Assembly (NCBI RefSeq): GCF_003285005.1
Contig: NZ_QMFA01000005.1
Location: forward strand, 124,001-188,000
Length of the DNA: 64,000 nt
Direction of reading: 5' to 3'
Origin: Paenibacillus sp. YN15
Lineage (GTDB): Bacteria; Bacillota; Bacilli; Paenibacillales; NBRC-103111
Both the position numbers and the translations under genes were made by a program. How positions within the stretch are numbered: position 1 is the stretch's first letter; the number at the start of each line of letters is the position of its first letter. Below are positions 51,761-61,470 of this stretch, piece after piece. The notes beneath the pieces are model-generated. The model searched no databases. It had not been told where the DNA came from and worked only from the letters and a program-made list of their open reading frames with translations.

Positions 51761-54091
51761 TTAACGCAGGGAGCGCCTGTTTTCCTTGTACGTGCTGGGC
51801 GTCACGCCCTCATACTTTTTGAACAGGCGAACAAAGGTGGTGACGCTGAATATGCCTACCCGGTCGCTGATCTCCTTGATCAGCATATCGTCCTGAAGCA
51901 GCAGCAGCTTGGATTGCTCAATCCGGCAGCGGCTGATGTATTCGGACAGCATATCCCCGGTCTGCTCCTTGAAGTAACGGGACAGATAGGAGGGATGTAC
52001 GCCAAAATGCTCGGAGATGGAGTTGACGCTTAAGTGTTGCTCCTGATAATTGTCCGCAATATAGGCAATGACATTTTCCTTCAGCCGGTGCTTCCCCTTT
52101 TTCTTCCGCTCCTCCGCCAGCTTGCAAAGCTGGTCCAGAAATTCGGAAAGCCGCTGCCGGGTTTCCATAACCGTAGCTCCGTTTACCAGCGCCTTCAGAA
52201 TATGCAGATTATCGGCGAACAATCCGTCGTTTTCAAGGCCGCTTTCCATGGCAGCCTTCATCATCGTACTGGAGATATCGAACAGGAGGCAGCGGATCAT
52301 ATCCGCCGATATGCCGGGCCTGGACAGATTCTCGGCAATAATCCGCTCCAGCATCTCCCGGGCGCTGCCGGCCTCTCCCGCCTGGATCAGATTGCTCAGC
52401 TGCTGCTCCTGATCCAGCGGATAGCTGTAGGAGGAATGCTCATGCTGGGTTTGCCCGTAGCCAATGAAAATCCGGGTGCCCATTATCATCCTGTACTGCA
52501 TGGCATGAAGCGCCTCATGATAGGCTTGCGGCACATTGGCCAGGGAGCGGTGAATATCGCTGGCGGAGACGGTGAAGTGGATGTGAAACCGGTCCCCGAT
52601 AAAGCGCAGGGCTTCCTCGGCGATGGTGCGCATGTCCTCCATGGCGGCTTCCGGTGAGGACGAGCCGCTAAAGTTAAGCAGACAAGCCATCATATTGTCA
52701 ATTTCCGTCACCCAGCCCTGATGCTCTTTTTCCGTCAGCTCCTCCACAATATTGGCAATGATCAGTTGCACCAGCCTGCGGTTTTTTTCCTCATCCTGCT
52801 CATGGCTCAAGAAAAAACCGCTGTAGTCCTCCAAATATATGAGCAGCACCGCATACTGGTCCGACAAGGGTTTGATCCCATGCTCAGGCAGGACGGCGTC
52901 TGCCGGAAAACCCTGCTCCAGCCTGCCCTTCAGGATGCGCACCAGCAGGTGGGAGCGAAGGGTGGTTTTTTGCTTTTCCAAAGCCTCATTCATGGCCGTG
53001 TTGCTTTCCCAAACCTGATCCAGCACTTCCTCCAGGTAATCGAATTCATTGCTCAGAGATACTTCGGCCAGCTCCCGCTTATGGTGGGAGTTGGCGCTTT
53101 TGATCAGCCTGGCAAGGGGATGATAATGGCGTCTTGTCATCATAAGCGCCAGCAGCAGTCCCACGATCAACGCCGCGATAATGGCAAAATAGGTAATTTT
53201 CCCCGCGTATTCCGCCTTTTCGCTGTAGATATTGGCTGGAAGCACATAAATATATTTCCAGTTGGTTTTGGCGGATTGGGTATAGGACAGCACAATATCC
53301 TCCCCGTCCAGCTTCAGCTTGGCCACGCCGCTTTCCTGGCGGAAGGCGCTCTCAAACGGAATTCCGCTGTAATTCCGCCCCGGATTGCCGGAAGACGCCA
53401 GAATCCGGTCCTGCTCGTCAAGAATAAGAACCTCGCCCTGATTATACGATTGGATATGCTGCAAGGAAGAAAGCAAACGCTCCTGATCCAGCTGGATCAC
53501 CAAAACCGCCGTGGAGCCGCCTCTAAATTGATCTGTTAAATAATGGACATACATGATGCCCTTGTCGGGTCCGCCGCCATAGCTTTCCTGACTGGTGAAA
53601 AATCCGCGCAGGCCCGATTGGAGAAAGCCTTTCCACCGGTCAATACCAACGCCCGCAGGCTCCAGATAACTCTGGTGGAAAATATCGGCGGTATAATACG
53701 CTTTTTCATTCAGCACAAATTCGCCTTTGGGAAAATAAATATATAAGCTCGCTCCCGTGCTCCGGGGCAGACTGTACGCCCGCAGATCCGTCAGCAGTTG
53801 GGAGATGCCAAGGCGTTCCTGAACGCCGATGGTCTCCTGGTTGCGGATAAGAGACGACAGCTTGGAGTTTAGGGTAATCATTTCCGTCAGGCTGAAGCAA
53901 TAATCGATATTGGCATCAAATTCCTGCTGGAGCTGAGCAAGCAAAGCCGAATTGGCCCGGGAGATTTCGCTCTCGATCAATTGTCTGGTTTTCGAATAAA
54001 TGCCCATAACCGCCACAACCGGAATCAGCAGCACAAGCAGATAGGAGTACAGCCATTGCAGCCGGACGCCCTTGCTCCTCCATTTCGGCAT
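51761..54091 (-). CDS. Membrane-anchored AraC-family regulator (YesS-type)
   Basis: The 776-residue protein has a membrane helix (about 14-32), an extracellular Cache-like sensor (about 40-290, SLTEMITLNSKLSSLIRNQE), a second helix (ITYFAIIAALIVGLLLALM, about 300), a cytoplasmic middle region and a C-terminal AraC double helix-turn-helix (VNSISEHFGVHPSYLSRYFKE, then IKEISDRVGIFSVTTFVRLFKK). It is the last gene of the SBP-permease-permease-regulator unit and probably controls it in response to an external sugar. Confidence 0.87.
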   Translation of the reverse strand: MPKWRSKGVRLQWLYSYLLVLLIPVVAVMGIYSKTRQLIESEISRANSALLAQLQQEFDANIDYCFSLTEMITLNSKLSSLIRNQETIGVQERLGISQLLTDLRAYSLPRSTGASLYIYFPKGEFVLNEKAYYTADIFHQSYLEPAGVGIDRWKGFLQSGLRGFFTSQESYGGGPDKGIMYVHYLTDQFRGGSTAVLVIQLDQERLLSSLQHIQSYNQGEVLILDEQDRILASSGNPGRNYSGIPFESAFRQESGVAKLKLDGEDIVLSYTQSAKTNWKYIYVLPANIYSEKAEYAGKITYFAIIAALIVGLLLALMMTRRHYHPLARLIKSANSHHKRELAEVSLSNEFDYLEEVLDQVWESNTAMNEALEKQKTTLRSHLLVRILKGRLEQGFPADAVLPEHGIKPLSDQYAVLLIYLEDYSGFFLSHEQDEEKNRRLVQLIIANIVEELTEKEHQGWVTEIDNMMACLLNFSGSSSPEAAMEDMRTIAEEALRFIGDRFHIHFTVSASDIHRSLANVPQAYHEALHAMQYRMIMGTRIFIGYGQTQHEHSSYSYPLDQEQQLSNLIQAGEAGSAREMLERIIAENLSRPGISADMIRCLLFDISSTMMKAAMESGLENDGLFADNLHILKALVNGATVMETRQRLSEFLDQLCKLAEERKKKGKHRLKENVIAYIADNYQEQHLSVNSISEHFGVHPSYLSRYFKEQTGDMLSEYISRCRIEQSKLLLLQDDMLIKEISDRVGIFSVTTFVRLFKKYEGVTPSTYKENRRSLR

Positions 54092-54121
54092 GCCTCATTC
54101 GCTCCGTTCCTCTTTCTCTTG

Positions 54122-55015
54122 TTAGCCTTTGATAGATCCTATCATAACACCCTTTACAAAATATTTCTGCAGGAAGGGGTATACTACCAGAATGGGCAAG
54201 GTAGCCACCACAATTGTGGCGTATTTGATGCTTTCGCCCACTGCTTCCGCATCCATGGCGGAGGCATCCGCTGCCATGCCCATGGTGCTGTTCTGAATCA
54301 GAATTTCCCGCAGAACCAGCTGAAGAGGAAACAGATTGCGGTCCCGCAGGTAGATCATGGCGCCGAACCAGGCGTTCCAGTGGGCTACCCCATAGTAGAG
54401 AATCATCACGGCCATTACCGACATGGACAGGGGGATCACCACCCGGAACAGAATGGTGAAATCATTGGCTCCGTCAATCCGGGCGGATTCAATCAGGTTC
54501 TCCGGAATGGCTTCGAAGGAGGTCCGCAGGATAATCAGGTTCCATGTGGAAATGAGTCCCGGAACAATCAGGGCAAACAGGCTGTTTCCCAAGTGAAGCC
54601 AGTTATTGACCAGCAGATACATGGGGATCAGGCCGCCTGAGAAAAACATGGTGAATACAATCAGGAGCGTAATGTATTTGGCCCATTTGACTCCTTTCCG
54701 CGACAGAACATAAGCCCCCAGACTGGTCATAAACAGATTGAGCACCGTGCCCCCCACGACGATAAGCAGGGTATTCCGGTAGCCGGTCAGCACATTGGGA
54801 TTTTGAAAAACCCGCTCATACGCGCCGAAGGTAAAGCCCTTGGGCAAAAGCAGCAAACCGGTATGGGAAACCAGTTGATGGGAATCGCTTAAGGAGCTCA
54901 CCACGACATAAAAAAATGGATACAGGGTAATGACCACCATCACAATCATAAACAGGATGTTGCCTATTTGAAATACAGACTCGCCGACGCTTCTCTCCCG
55001 CCTATTGGCCAGCAT
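54122..55015 (-). CDS. Carbohydrate ABC transporter permease (LplC/YtcP-like)
   Basis: The 297-residue protein has six membrane helices, the EAA loop IESARIDGANDFTILFRVVIP and the C-terminus GVMIGSIKG. GGAGGAG precedes the ATG. It pairs with the upstream permease (27-bp gap). Confidence 0.93.
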   Translation of the reverse strand: MLANRRERSVGESVFQIGNILFMIVMVVITLYPFFYVVVSSLSDSHQLVSHTGLLLLPKGFTFGAYERVFQNPNVLTGYRNTLLIVVGGTVLNLFMTSLGAYVLSRKGVKWAKYITLLIVFTMFFSGGLIPMYLLVNNWLHLGNSLFALIVPGLISTWNLIILRTSFEAIPENLIESARIDGANDFTILFRVVIPLSMSVMAVMILYYGVAHWNAWFGAMIYLRDRNLFPLQLVLREILIQNSTMGMAADASAMDAEAVGESIKYATIVVATLPILVVYPFLQKYFVKGVMIGSIKG

Positions 55016-55042
55016 GCTCTTCTCCTCCTCCCAAACTTTCCG

Positions 55043-55948
55043 CTACCACAGACTGGTTTCGCTGACCTTGCCGCTGATCTTGTTGGCCGTAATCAGGAGC
55101 AGGAAATTCACCGCCGACTGAAACAGTCCCACTGCTGTGGCATAGCTGAATTCGAAAGCCCCGCCCAAGCCCTTGCGGTACACAAAGGTGCTGATGACAT
55201 CCGCGGTAATGTACGTGTTGGGATTGTACAGCAGAATGATCTTCTCAAATCCCACATCCAGCATATGGCCGATCTTCAGAATAAACATGATGATAATAAT
55301 GGGGATAATTCCCGGTATGGTCACATGAACGGTTTGCTTCCACTTGTTGGCCCCGTCGATCCGGGAGGCTTCATACAGCTCCGGATTGATGCCGGACAAT
55401 GCGGCCAGATAGATAATGGACCCCCAGCCTACTCCCTGCCAAATATCGGACGCCACATAGATGGTGCGGAAATATTCCGGAACACCCAATAATGCGGTGC
55501 GCTCCATTCCAAAAAACACCAGCACATCCGTTATGACGCCGTCACGGGCCAAAAATTGGGTAATCATACCGCAGATCACGACCATGGAGATAAAGTGCGG
55601 CAGGTAGGTGACGGTTTGCACCACTCTTTTGAAAAATTTCCCTGCAATTTCATTAATCAGGAGAGCGAAAATAATTGGCGCGGGAAATGAAAAGATCAGC
55701 TGGTACAGATTAATCAGCAAGGTATTGGTGATCAGCCTGCGAAAATAATAGCTGTCAAAAAAGCTTTGGAAATGCTTGAAGCCCACCCATGCGCTGTCCG
55801 CAAAGCCTTGCGCCACCTGATAATTTTTGAAAGCAATAACAGCGCCGTACATGGGCACATAATGGAACAGCACATAGTACAGCACCACCGGGATGATCAT
55901 CAGGTACAAATATTTATGCTTCCGGTAATCCTTGATCAAGCTGGACAT
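55043..55948 (-). CDS. Carbohydrate ABC transporter permease (LplB/YteP-like)
   Basis: The 301-residue protein has six membrane helices and the EAA loop EASRIDGANKWKQTVHVTIPG. GGAGGGAG precedes the ATG. It is separated from the binding-protein gene by a terminator-like hairpin, which should lower permease expression relative to the binding protein. Confidence 0.93.
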   Translation of the reverse strand: MSSLIKDYRKHKYLYLMIIPVVLYYVLFHYVPMYGAVIAFKNYQVAQGFADSAWVGFKHFQSFFDSYYFRRLITNTLLINLYQLIFSFPAPIIFALLINEIAGKFFKRVVQTVTYLPHFISMVVICGMITQFLARDGVITDVLVFFGMERTALLGVPEYFRTIYVASDIWQGVGWGSIIYLAALSGINPELYEASRIDGANKWKQTVHVTIPGIIPIIIIMFILKIGHMLDVGFEKIILLYNPNTYITADVISTFVYRKGLGGAFEFSYATAVGLFQSAVNFLLLITANKISGKVSETSLW

Positions 55949-55974
55949 GGCGGTTCTCTCCCTCCTGTTTGTCT

Positions 55975-56000
55975 AAAAAGGGCGCCGGGGAGCGCCCTTT
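55975..56000 (-). terminator. Intercistronic attenuator between SBP and permease genes
   Basis: Minus strand: GGGCGC, 6-base loop, GCGCCC then TTTTTAG. It stands 17 bp after the binding-protein stop and before the permease start, so partial termination is likely. Confidence 0.8.
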
Positions 56001-56016
56001 GCCCGGACAATAATGC

Positions 56017-57612
56017 CTACTTTCTGCTGTTGTACCGGTCGAGAGCCGCCTGCTTCAGCGCAACGGCACGCTCAACCCCCAATTTTTTCAACTGGTCCCG
56101 GTACTTATCGAAGTTGGTTAAGGGTTCGGCCCCCATAATAAACTTCAGGAACATTTCGCTTTTGTACGTATCGATTTCCGCCATGATGGACGCCAGCTCC
56201 TGGGCTTCATCGGGAGTTTGGGAAACCTGCGGCATCCGGGTTTTGGTGACATTCTCGTAGTACTTGTTGTAAACGGCCGAGGCCTGCTTCTGCTGCTCAT
56301 AGCTGTAATACTGGTCGTAGTACCGGTCGTCGCCCACAAAGCCGGGAGCAGGCTGGGATACCCGGAGGTACTTGGACATGGCTTCGCCTACGGAAAGCTT
56401 GTCGGGATTTTTCATGATGAGATCGGTATATTTGGGCTGTCCGTTGACCATGGTATAGGTGACCCCTTCCACTCCGAAGGACTTCAGCATATTGCCTTCT
56501 TCGGAATAGAAGTAATCCAGCCATTTGGCAGTGGCTTCCGGGTTCTTGTTGGCCGGTGTAATGCCGGCGCTGCCGTCTCCACGGTAGCTGTATGCGGCAA
56601 GGAAGATTTTGGGCTGATCCCCCTTCTTCAGAACGGGGTGTTGGGTGCCCACCAGATCGTATGCGGGATTGGCTCCTTGGGCTGCCGGCAGGTATTTGCC
56701 GATGCCCCCTCCGATATAGCCGGCATAGGCTCCCGCGGTGCCGTTGGTAATTTTGGCATCCTTGGACTTGGCATCCTGGGTGCCAAAGTCGGGGTCCAGC
56801 AGGCCTTCTTTATACCAGGCATTCATTTGGGCCAAATAATCCTTGTAGGCAGGCTCGTAAGGACCGAATTTGGCTTTGCCGCCGTCCTGGAAGAAGGCGT
56901 CGGCGATGCCGTATGCACCTGTGAAGCGGTCCGCGTTGAAGTCGGACATGACCATGGTCAGGGGCGTTTTCACGCCCTTTTTCTCCTTGAACTGGCGGAG
57001 CACCTGGGTCCATTCCTCGATGGTTTCGGGAACAGCCAGATTCAGCTCCGTGAGCCAGTCCTTCCGCAGAACAAGGCCGCTGCTGACGTTGGTATTGCCT
57101 ACGCCAATGCCGGGGAAGGCATAGATCAGGCCGGAGTCGGTAGAGATGTCCTTGCGGATGGCGGGGTTTTTGTCCAAATATGCCTTGAGGTTGGGCGCAT
57201 ATTTGTCGATGATGTCATTCAGCGGAATGAGCACCTTGTCGGCAATGGCTTTTTCCGGCCCTCCGGGATAGTTGACGAAGTTGGATTCGATGACATCAGG
57301 CAGCTTGCCGGAGGCAATCATCAGATTGAATTGTTCCTTTTCGCTGCCCGCTGCCGGATGCTGGAAGCTGATCTTCACCCCGGTCCGTTTCTCCAATTCC
57401 TGGTACATCAGCGATTCCCCATAATTCTTAAGGGAGCGCGCCGCATCCGCGGGCAGTCCCACCCAATAGGTCAGCTGCACAGGCCCTGCGGCCGGTGCCG
57501 TGCTGTCTGCCGGTGCCTCGCCGGCGGGCTTCTCCGCATTGGAGCCGCAGCCCGCTCCTATTCCGGCCAATAAGGATGCGCCAGCCAGAAGCTTTACCCA
57601 TTTTAATGTCAT
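56017..57612 (-). CDS. Sugar ABC transporter solute-binding lipoprotein (LplA/YtcQ-like)
   Basis: The 531-residue lipoprotein starts at ATG 57612 with AAGGGGGAA upstream. The lipobox GIGAGC is followed by a Pro/Ala-rich spacer. The binding fold shows LVLRKDWLTELNLAVPETIEEW and FDQVE-like family segments. It is the first gene of the second importer unit; the ligand is unknown. Confidence 0.9.
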   Translation of the reverse strand: MTLKWVKLLAGASLLAGIGAGCGSNAEKPAGEAPADSTAPAAGPVQLTYWVGLPADAARSLKNYGESLMYQELEKRTGVKISFQHPAAGSEKEQFNLMIASGKLPDVIESNFVNYPGGPEKAIADKVLIPLNDIIDKYAPNLKAYLDKNPAIRKDISTDSGLIYAFPGIGVGNTNVSSGLVLRKDWLTELNLAVPETIEEWTQVLRQFKEKKGVKTPLTMVMSDFNADRFTGAYGIADAFFQDGGKAKFGPYEPAYKDYLAQMNAWYKEGLLDPDFGTQDAKSKDAKITNGTAGAYAGYIGGGIGKYLPAAQGANPAYDLVGTQHPVLKKGDQPKIFLAAYSYRGDGSAGITPANKNPEATAKWLDYFYSEEGNMLKSFGVEGVTYTMVNGQPKYTDLIMKNPDKLSVGEAMSKYLRVSQPAPGFVGDDRYYDQYYSYEQQKQASAVYNKYYENVTKTRMPQVSQTPDEAQELASIMAEIDTYKSEMFLKFIMGAEPLTNFDKYRDQLKKLGVERAVALKQAALDRYNSRK

Positions 57613-57670
57613 GCTCGATTCCCCCTTGTTAGGTTTTCCCGTCAAGCTCATCGGTTTGTGTCACACTGCC

Positions 57671-57700
57671 AGTGTAAAACGGACTGCCGCCATACGGCAA
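57671..57700 (-). promoter_or_regulatory. Candidate promoter of the second importer operon
   Basis: Minus strand TTGCCG, 18 bases, TACACT. The leader to the ATG is about 55 bases. Confidence 0.4.
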
Positions 57701-57714
57701 CGCACAGGTTATGA

Positions 57715-57759
57715 CCGGAGCCTTCAAATTCCCACTACATCAGAAAATGAAGGCTCCGG
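57715..57759. other. Inverted repeat upstream of the second importer operon
   Basis: CCGGAGCCTTCA and TGAAGGCTCCGG form a perfect 12-bp stem with a 21-base loop and no T-run. It lies just upstream of the candidate promoter and may be an operator or residual terminator. Confidence 0.55.
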
Positions 57760-57788
57760 CAAATGCTGATGATCCATTGGAAACACGC

Positions 57789-57836
57789 AAAAGAGGCTAT
57801 CCCTAAGTCATTTTCATGACTTCCGGGATAGCCTCT
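57789..57836 (-). terminator. Intrinsic terminator of the third importer operon
   Basis: Minus strand AGAGGCTATCCC, inner GTCAT/ATGAC hairpin, GGGATAGCCTCT then TTTTG, 20 bp after the stop of the binding-protein gene. Confidence 0.88.
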
Positions 57837-57855
57837 CCATCCGGCTTATTCCATA

Positions 57856-59400
57856 TTATTTTTTGGAGGTGTACCAATCATTGATTTCCTTATAGCTGGC
57901 TTCCCCGCCGGCCTGCTTGTATTTAGTGGCGAAGGACTCCACACTGCTCAAGGGCTCTTCTCCGACAACCACCTTCACCGCGAAATCATTAACCAGTTGG
58001 TTCAACTGGGCATTTTCCTTGGAGAAGGTAGGCAGGACAGGCGCAACTCCCAGAGGATCGGCAATTCTCATTTCCTTCGGCATCACCTTATTCAGATAGG
58101 ACCACCCCTCATACAAACGGGCATCCTTCTGTACCCGGGCTTGCCAGTAGATGGGATAATTCTTTTCATCCACGCCGGTCAAATAGTTGTTGGCCTGATT
58201 CCGTTCATCCGTGAAAATCGGCAGGATCGGTGTATACACTCCATCCTTGAAGGTGTAGTGCTTGCCTTCCACACCAATAGCAATTTCCTTGAAGGTTTCC
58301 GGCTCCAGCTTGGCATTCATCCACTTGATGGCATCCTCCGGATGTTTGGAGGCCTTGGGAATAAAGGTAATGCGGTCGAAGCCGGAGTTGGCGTTCAGCC
58401 CGCCCTTGCCGTCCTTGCCCTTCAGGATGGGAATATAGGCGAATTTGGCGTCGGGAAAGTTCTTGTTGAGAGCATCGCCAATGGTGGGAATGTCCGCCCA
58501 GTTGAGGACAATCACCCCGGCCTTGCCGCTGGTGAATTTCTCCTTCATGGTCGCGTCCTTATTGACGGCAAACTCCTTGTCAAGCAATCCTTGTTTGTAG
58601 AGATCGGCCACATAACCAAGATAGTCTTTAAAGCCCGGATGCAGCGGCCGTGGCACCAGCTTGCCGTCCAGGGCGCTCCAGCTGTTCGGCATGCCAAAGG
58701 CGCCGATCAGATTCTCAATAATGGGTGCTCCTCCATTAATAGTAAGGGGTGCGTTTTTGTCGCCGTTGCCGCCCGGGTCCTTATCCTTGAACGCCTTCAG
58801 CATGGCGGTGAACTCATCCACCGTAGTAGGCATTTGCAGTCCAAGCTTGTCGAGCCAATCCTTGCGGACCATGAGACTGGTGCTGGAGAATTCAACGCCT
58901 CTGAAGGGAATGGCATATATCTTGCCGTCCACTTTCACTGCGTTGAAGCTTTCCTCCGAAATGGACGCTTTAATGTTGGGGCCGTACTTATCAATCAGCG
59001 GTCCAAGATCCACCAGCGCCCCCTTCTTGGCATAATCGGCGTACAGGGCCTTATTGCCTCCGATGGTGATGGCATCATACGGCTCCGCCGAGGAAATCAG
59101 CAGGTTCAGCTTATCCTCGCTTTTGTCCGCAGGGAGCATGTCGTACTTTACTTTATACCCGGTTTTCTCTTCAATTACCTTGGCCACAGGATACGTGTTA
59201 TAGTCATCCTTCATCCAGATTGACAGCGATCTCAATTCCGGCTTCGGGCCGGTGCTCGGAGCAACCGTTCCGCTTGCGGCAGCAGACGCGCCGGCAGAAG
59301 AACCCGCATTATCCTTCCCGTCGGACGAACTGCCGCAGCCTGCCGCACTGAGCGCAAGCCCTGCGGTCAGAGACAGTAGAAGCAATTTGTTTTTGTTCAT
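57856..59400 (-). CDS. Sugar ABC transporter solute-binding lipoprotein (LplA/YtcQ-like)
   Basis: The 514-residue lipoprotein has a signal peptide with lipobox SAAGC near residue 22 and a Ser/Gly spacer. Family segments include SLMVRKDWLDKLGLQMPTTVDEF and NSGFDRITFIPKASKHPEDAIKW. TGGAGGGG precedes the ATG. It is last in the yesN-yesM-permease-permease-SBP unit. It is a paralogue of the binding proteins at 12.5 and 56 kb; the ligand is unknown. Confidence 0.9.
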   Translation of the reverse strand: MNKNKLLLLSLTAGLALSAAGCGSSSDGKDNAGSSAGASAAASGTVAPSTGPKPELRSLSIWMKDDYNTYPVAKVIEEKTGYKVKYDMLPADKSEDKLNLLISSAEPYDAITIGGNKALYADYAKKGALVDLGPLIDKYGPNIKASISEESFNAVKVDGKIYAIPFRGVEFSSTSLMVRKDWLDKLGLQMPTTVDEFTAMLKAFKDKDPGGNGDKNAPLTINGGAPIIENLIGAFGMPNSWSALDGKLVPRPLHPGFKDYLGYVADLYKQGLLDKEFAVNKDATMKEKFTSGKAGVIVLNWADIPTIGDALNKNFPDAKFAYIPILKGKDGKGGLNANSGFDRITFIPKASKHPEDAIKWMNAKLEPETFKEIAIGVEGKHYTFKDGVYTPILPIFTDERNQANNYLTGVDEKNYPIYWQARVQKDARLYEGWSYLNKVMPKEMRIADPLGVAPVLPTFSKENAQLNQLVNDFAVKVVVGEEPLSSVESFATKYKQAGGEASYKEINDWYTSKK

Positions 59401-59508
59401 GTGTGTACCCCTCCAGATTTTTTATGAGTTTAGCTTGTATTAGGAAAGCCTCCGCCGAATTGAAATCGTGAGAGGCCTGGCCTACGCCCCAACGCTTTTC
59501 CTGTAAGC

Positions 59509-60384
59509 TTAACCTTTGACTGAACCGATCAGCACCCCTTTGATAAAATACTTCTGCAGGAAGGGATAGACGCACAGAATCGGAACAGTGGATGCGACAA
59601 CCGTTGCCGCCCGGATACCCTCCGGAGACATATTCATCAGATCATCGATGCTTTTGTTGGCGGCGTTGGAGGTGTCGGCATCCATAACCACATCACGGAG
59701 ATACAATTGCAGGGTTTTTAGGGACGTGTCATTGATGTACAGCATGGGATTGAAGAAATCATTCCAGAAGCCCACCGCATAAAACAGGGAGATGGTGGCG
59801 ATCACCGGCATGGACAGGGGCAGAATAATCCGGAACAGAATGGTGTAGGTTTTGGCTCCGTCTATCCGCGCAGATTCCTCCAAAGCCTCCGGAAGATTTT
59901 CGTAATAGCTTTTAATAATCAGCATGTTGAACACACTGATCATTCCGGGAAGAATCAACGCCCACAAATTGTTGATCAGATTCAAATTCCGCATCAGCAG
60001 ATAGTTGGGAATCATGCCGCCGTTAAACAGCATGGTGAATACGAACAGAACCATGACGAAGGAAATGCCGGGCAAATGACGCTTGGACAACGGATAAGCC
60101 GTAACCGCCGTCATCAAAATGGATAACAGCGTTCCCACAAGCGTAACCCCGACGGACACCATAAACGCTCTGATGAAAATGTCCGAGGATACCACCTGCC
60201 TGAGGGTATCAAGCTGGAAGCCTACAGGAAAAATCCCCACCTTGCCCGAAACAATCGCCCATTCCTCACTGACCGACTTGGAGAATACATTCGCCAGTGG
60301 CAGAAGCATGGCCAGGCCCATGATGATCAGGAACAGGTAAACAAAGCTGTCCAGAAGCCAATCTCCGGCTGTTCTTTTTTTCAT
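59509..60384 (-). CDS. Carbohydrate ABC transporter permease (LplC/YtcP-like)
   Basis: The 291-residue protein has six membrane helices, the EAA loop EESARIDGAKTYTILFRIILP and the C-terminus GVLIGSVKG. GGGAGGGATGGCGCA leads into the ATG. It follows its partner permease after 20 bases. Confidence 0.93.
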   Translation of the reverse strand: MKKRTAGDWLLDSFVYLFLIIMGLAMLLPLANVFSKSVSEEWAIVSGKVGIFPVGFQLDTLRQVVSSDIFIRAFMVSVGVTLVGTLLSILMTAVTAYPLSKRHLPGISFVMVLFVFTMLFNGGMIPNYLLMRNLNLINNLWALILPGMISVFNMLIIKSYYENLPEALEESARIDGAKTYTILFRIILPLSMPVIATISLFYAVGFWNDFFNPMLYINDTSLKTLQLYLRDVVMDADTSNAANKSIDDLMNMSPEGIRAATVVASTVPILCVYPFLQKYFIKGVLIGSVKG

Positions 60385-60404
60385 TGCGCCATCCCTCCCT
60401 TAGG

Positions 60405-61367
60405 CTACCAGATTCCCCGGTTTAGCAGTTTTTTGCTGAGATAGTTGCCGGAGACGACAAGGATAAAACCGACCACCGAATTGAACAGGCCCACAGCCGT
60501 ACTGAAGCTGTAATCCATCTTCCCAAGACCGATGCGGTAGACAAAGGTGCCGATGACATCTCCCGTTTTGTAAACCACCGGATTGTACATGGTCAGAATC
60601 TGCTCTGTTCCCGCTTCCAGCACATTGCCCAAGCGCAGAATAAACATTAATACGATGGTGGGAAGGATGCCCGGCAAGGAAATATACAGCATCTTGCGGA
60701 TTCTGCCCGCGCCGTCGATGGACGCGGCTTCGTATTGCTCCTGCTCGATTCCGGAGATGGCGGCAATGAACACAATCGCGTTCCACCCTATTTCCTTCCA
60801 GCCTGCCGTAAACACCACCACGCTGCGGAAATATGAGTTATTCATAAAGAAGCTGATGGGCTCCCCGCCAAACCACTGAATCACATTGTTTACCAATCCG
60901 CCCGACGGTGACAGGATGGTAATGAATAATCCGGAAATAATAACCCATGATAAGAAGTGGGGCAAATAAATAATGGTTTGGATGGTTCGTTTGAAAATCA
61001 TCACCCGGACCTCATTCAAGACTAAGGCGATGAAAATCGGGATGGGAAACAGCAATACGATCTTGTACACACTGATCAACAGCGTGTTGGAAAAAACCTG
61101 GGCGAATTCCTCGGAGTGAATCAGCTTCTGGAACTGCTCAAGACCTACCCACTCGCTGCCTCTGATCCCTTCAAAAATGTTAAAATCCTGAAAAGCGATA
61201 ACGACTCCGTACATGGGCGTGTACTTGAACAAGAACAAAAAGGCAAGCCCCGGAATCAATAGGATGTAGTAGTCCAAATTCCGCAAGGCTAATTTCCATT
61301 TGCTTGATTTTGTGCGCTCCGGTAAAGCTGCTGCCTTTTTGTCCAACTCTGTTGCACTGACGCTCAT
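60405..61367 (-). CDS. Carbohydrate ABC transporter permease (LplB/YteP-like)
   Basis: The 320-residue protein starts at ATG 61367 with GGAGGTGA upstream. It has a charged tail of about 30 residues, six membrane helices and the EAA loop EAASIDGAGRIRKMLYISLPG. It has its own promoter region behind the sensor-kinase gene. Confidence 0.93.
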   Translation of the reverse strand: MSVSATELDKKAAALPERTKSSKWKLALRNLDYYILLIPGLAFLFLFKYTPMYGVVIAFQDFNIFEGIRGSEWVGLEQFQKLIHSEEFAQVFSNTLLISVYKIVLLFPIPIFIALVLNEVRVMIFKRTIQTIIYLPHFLSWVIISGLFITILSPSGGLVNNVIQWFGGEPISFFMNNSYFRSVVVFTAGWKEIGWNAIVFIAAISGIEQEQYEAASIDGAGRIRKMLYISLPGILPTIVLMFILRLGNVLEAGTEQILTMYNPVVYKTGDVIGTFVYRIGLGKMDYSFSTAVGLFNSVVGFILVVSGNYLSKKLLNRGIW

Positions 61368-61407
61368 TCCGGTCACCTCCATGTCTGCTGCTTTCTTGTA
61401 TGTTATT

Positions 61408-61436
61408 ATTATACACAGTGTGTGGAAGCGCTTCAC
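61408..61436 (-). promoter_or_regulatory. Promoter with overlapping cre-like operator of the third importer
   Basis: On the minus strand TATAAT (61408-61413) is a consensus -10 about 40 bases before the permease start. The place of the -35 is taken by a palindrome with the core AAGCGCTT (plus-strand TGGAAGCGCTTCAC, 61423-61436). This is similar to CcpA cre or LacI-family operators, although the flanks deviate from the cre consensus. Confidence 0.5.
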
Positions 61437-61470
61437 AGGAGGTAAAGCTACTATTTCTGGTCTCAGCTTA

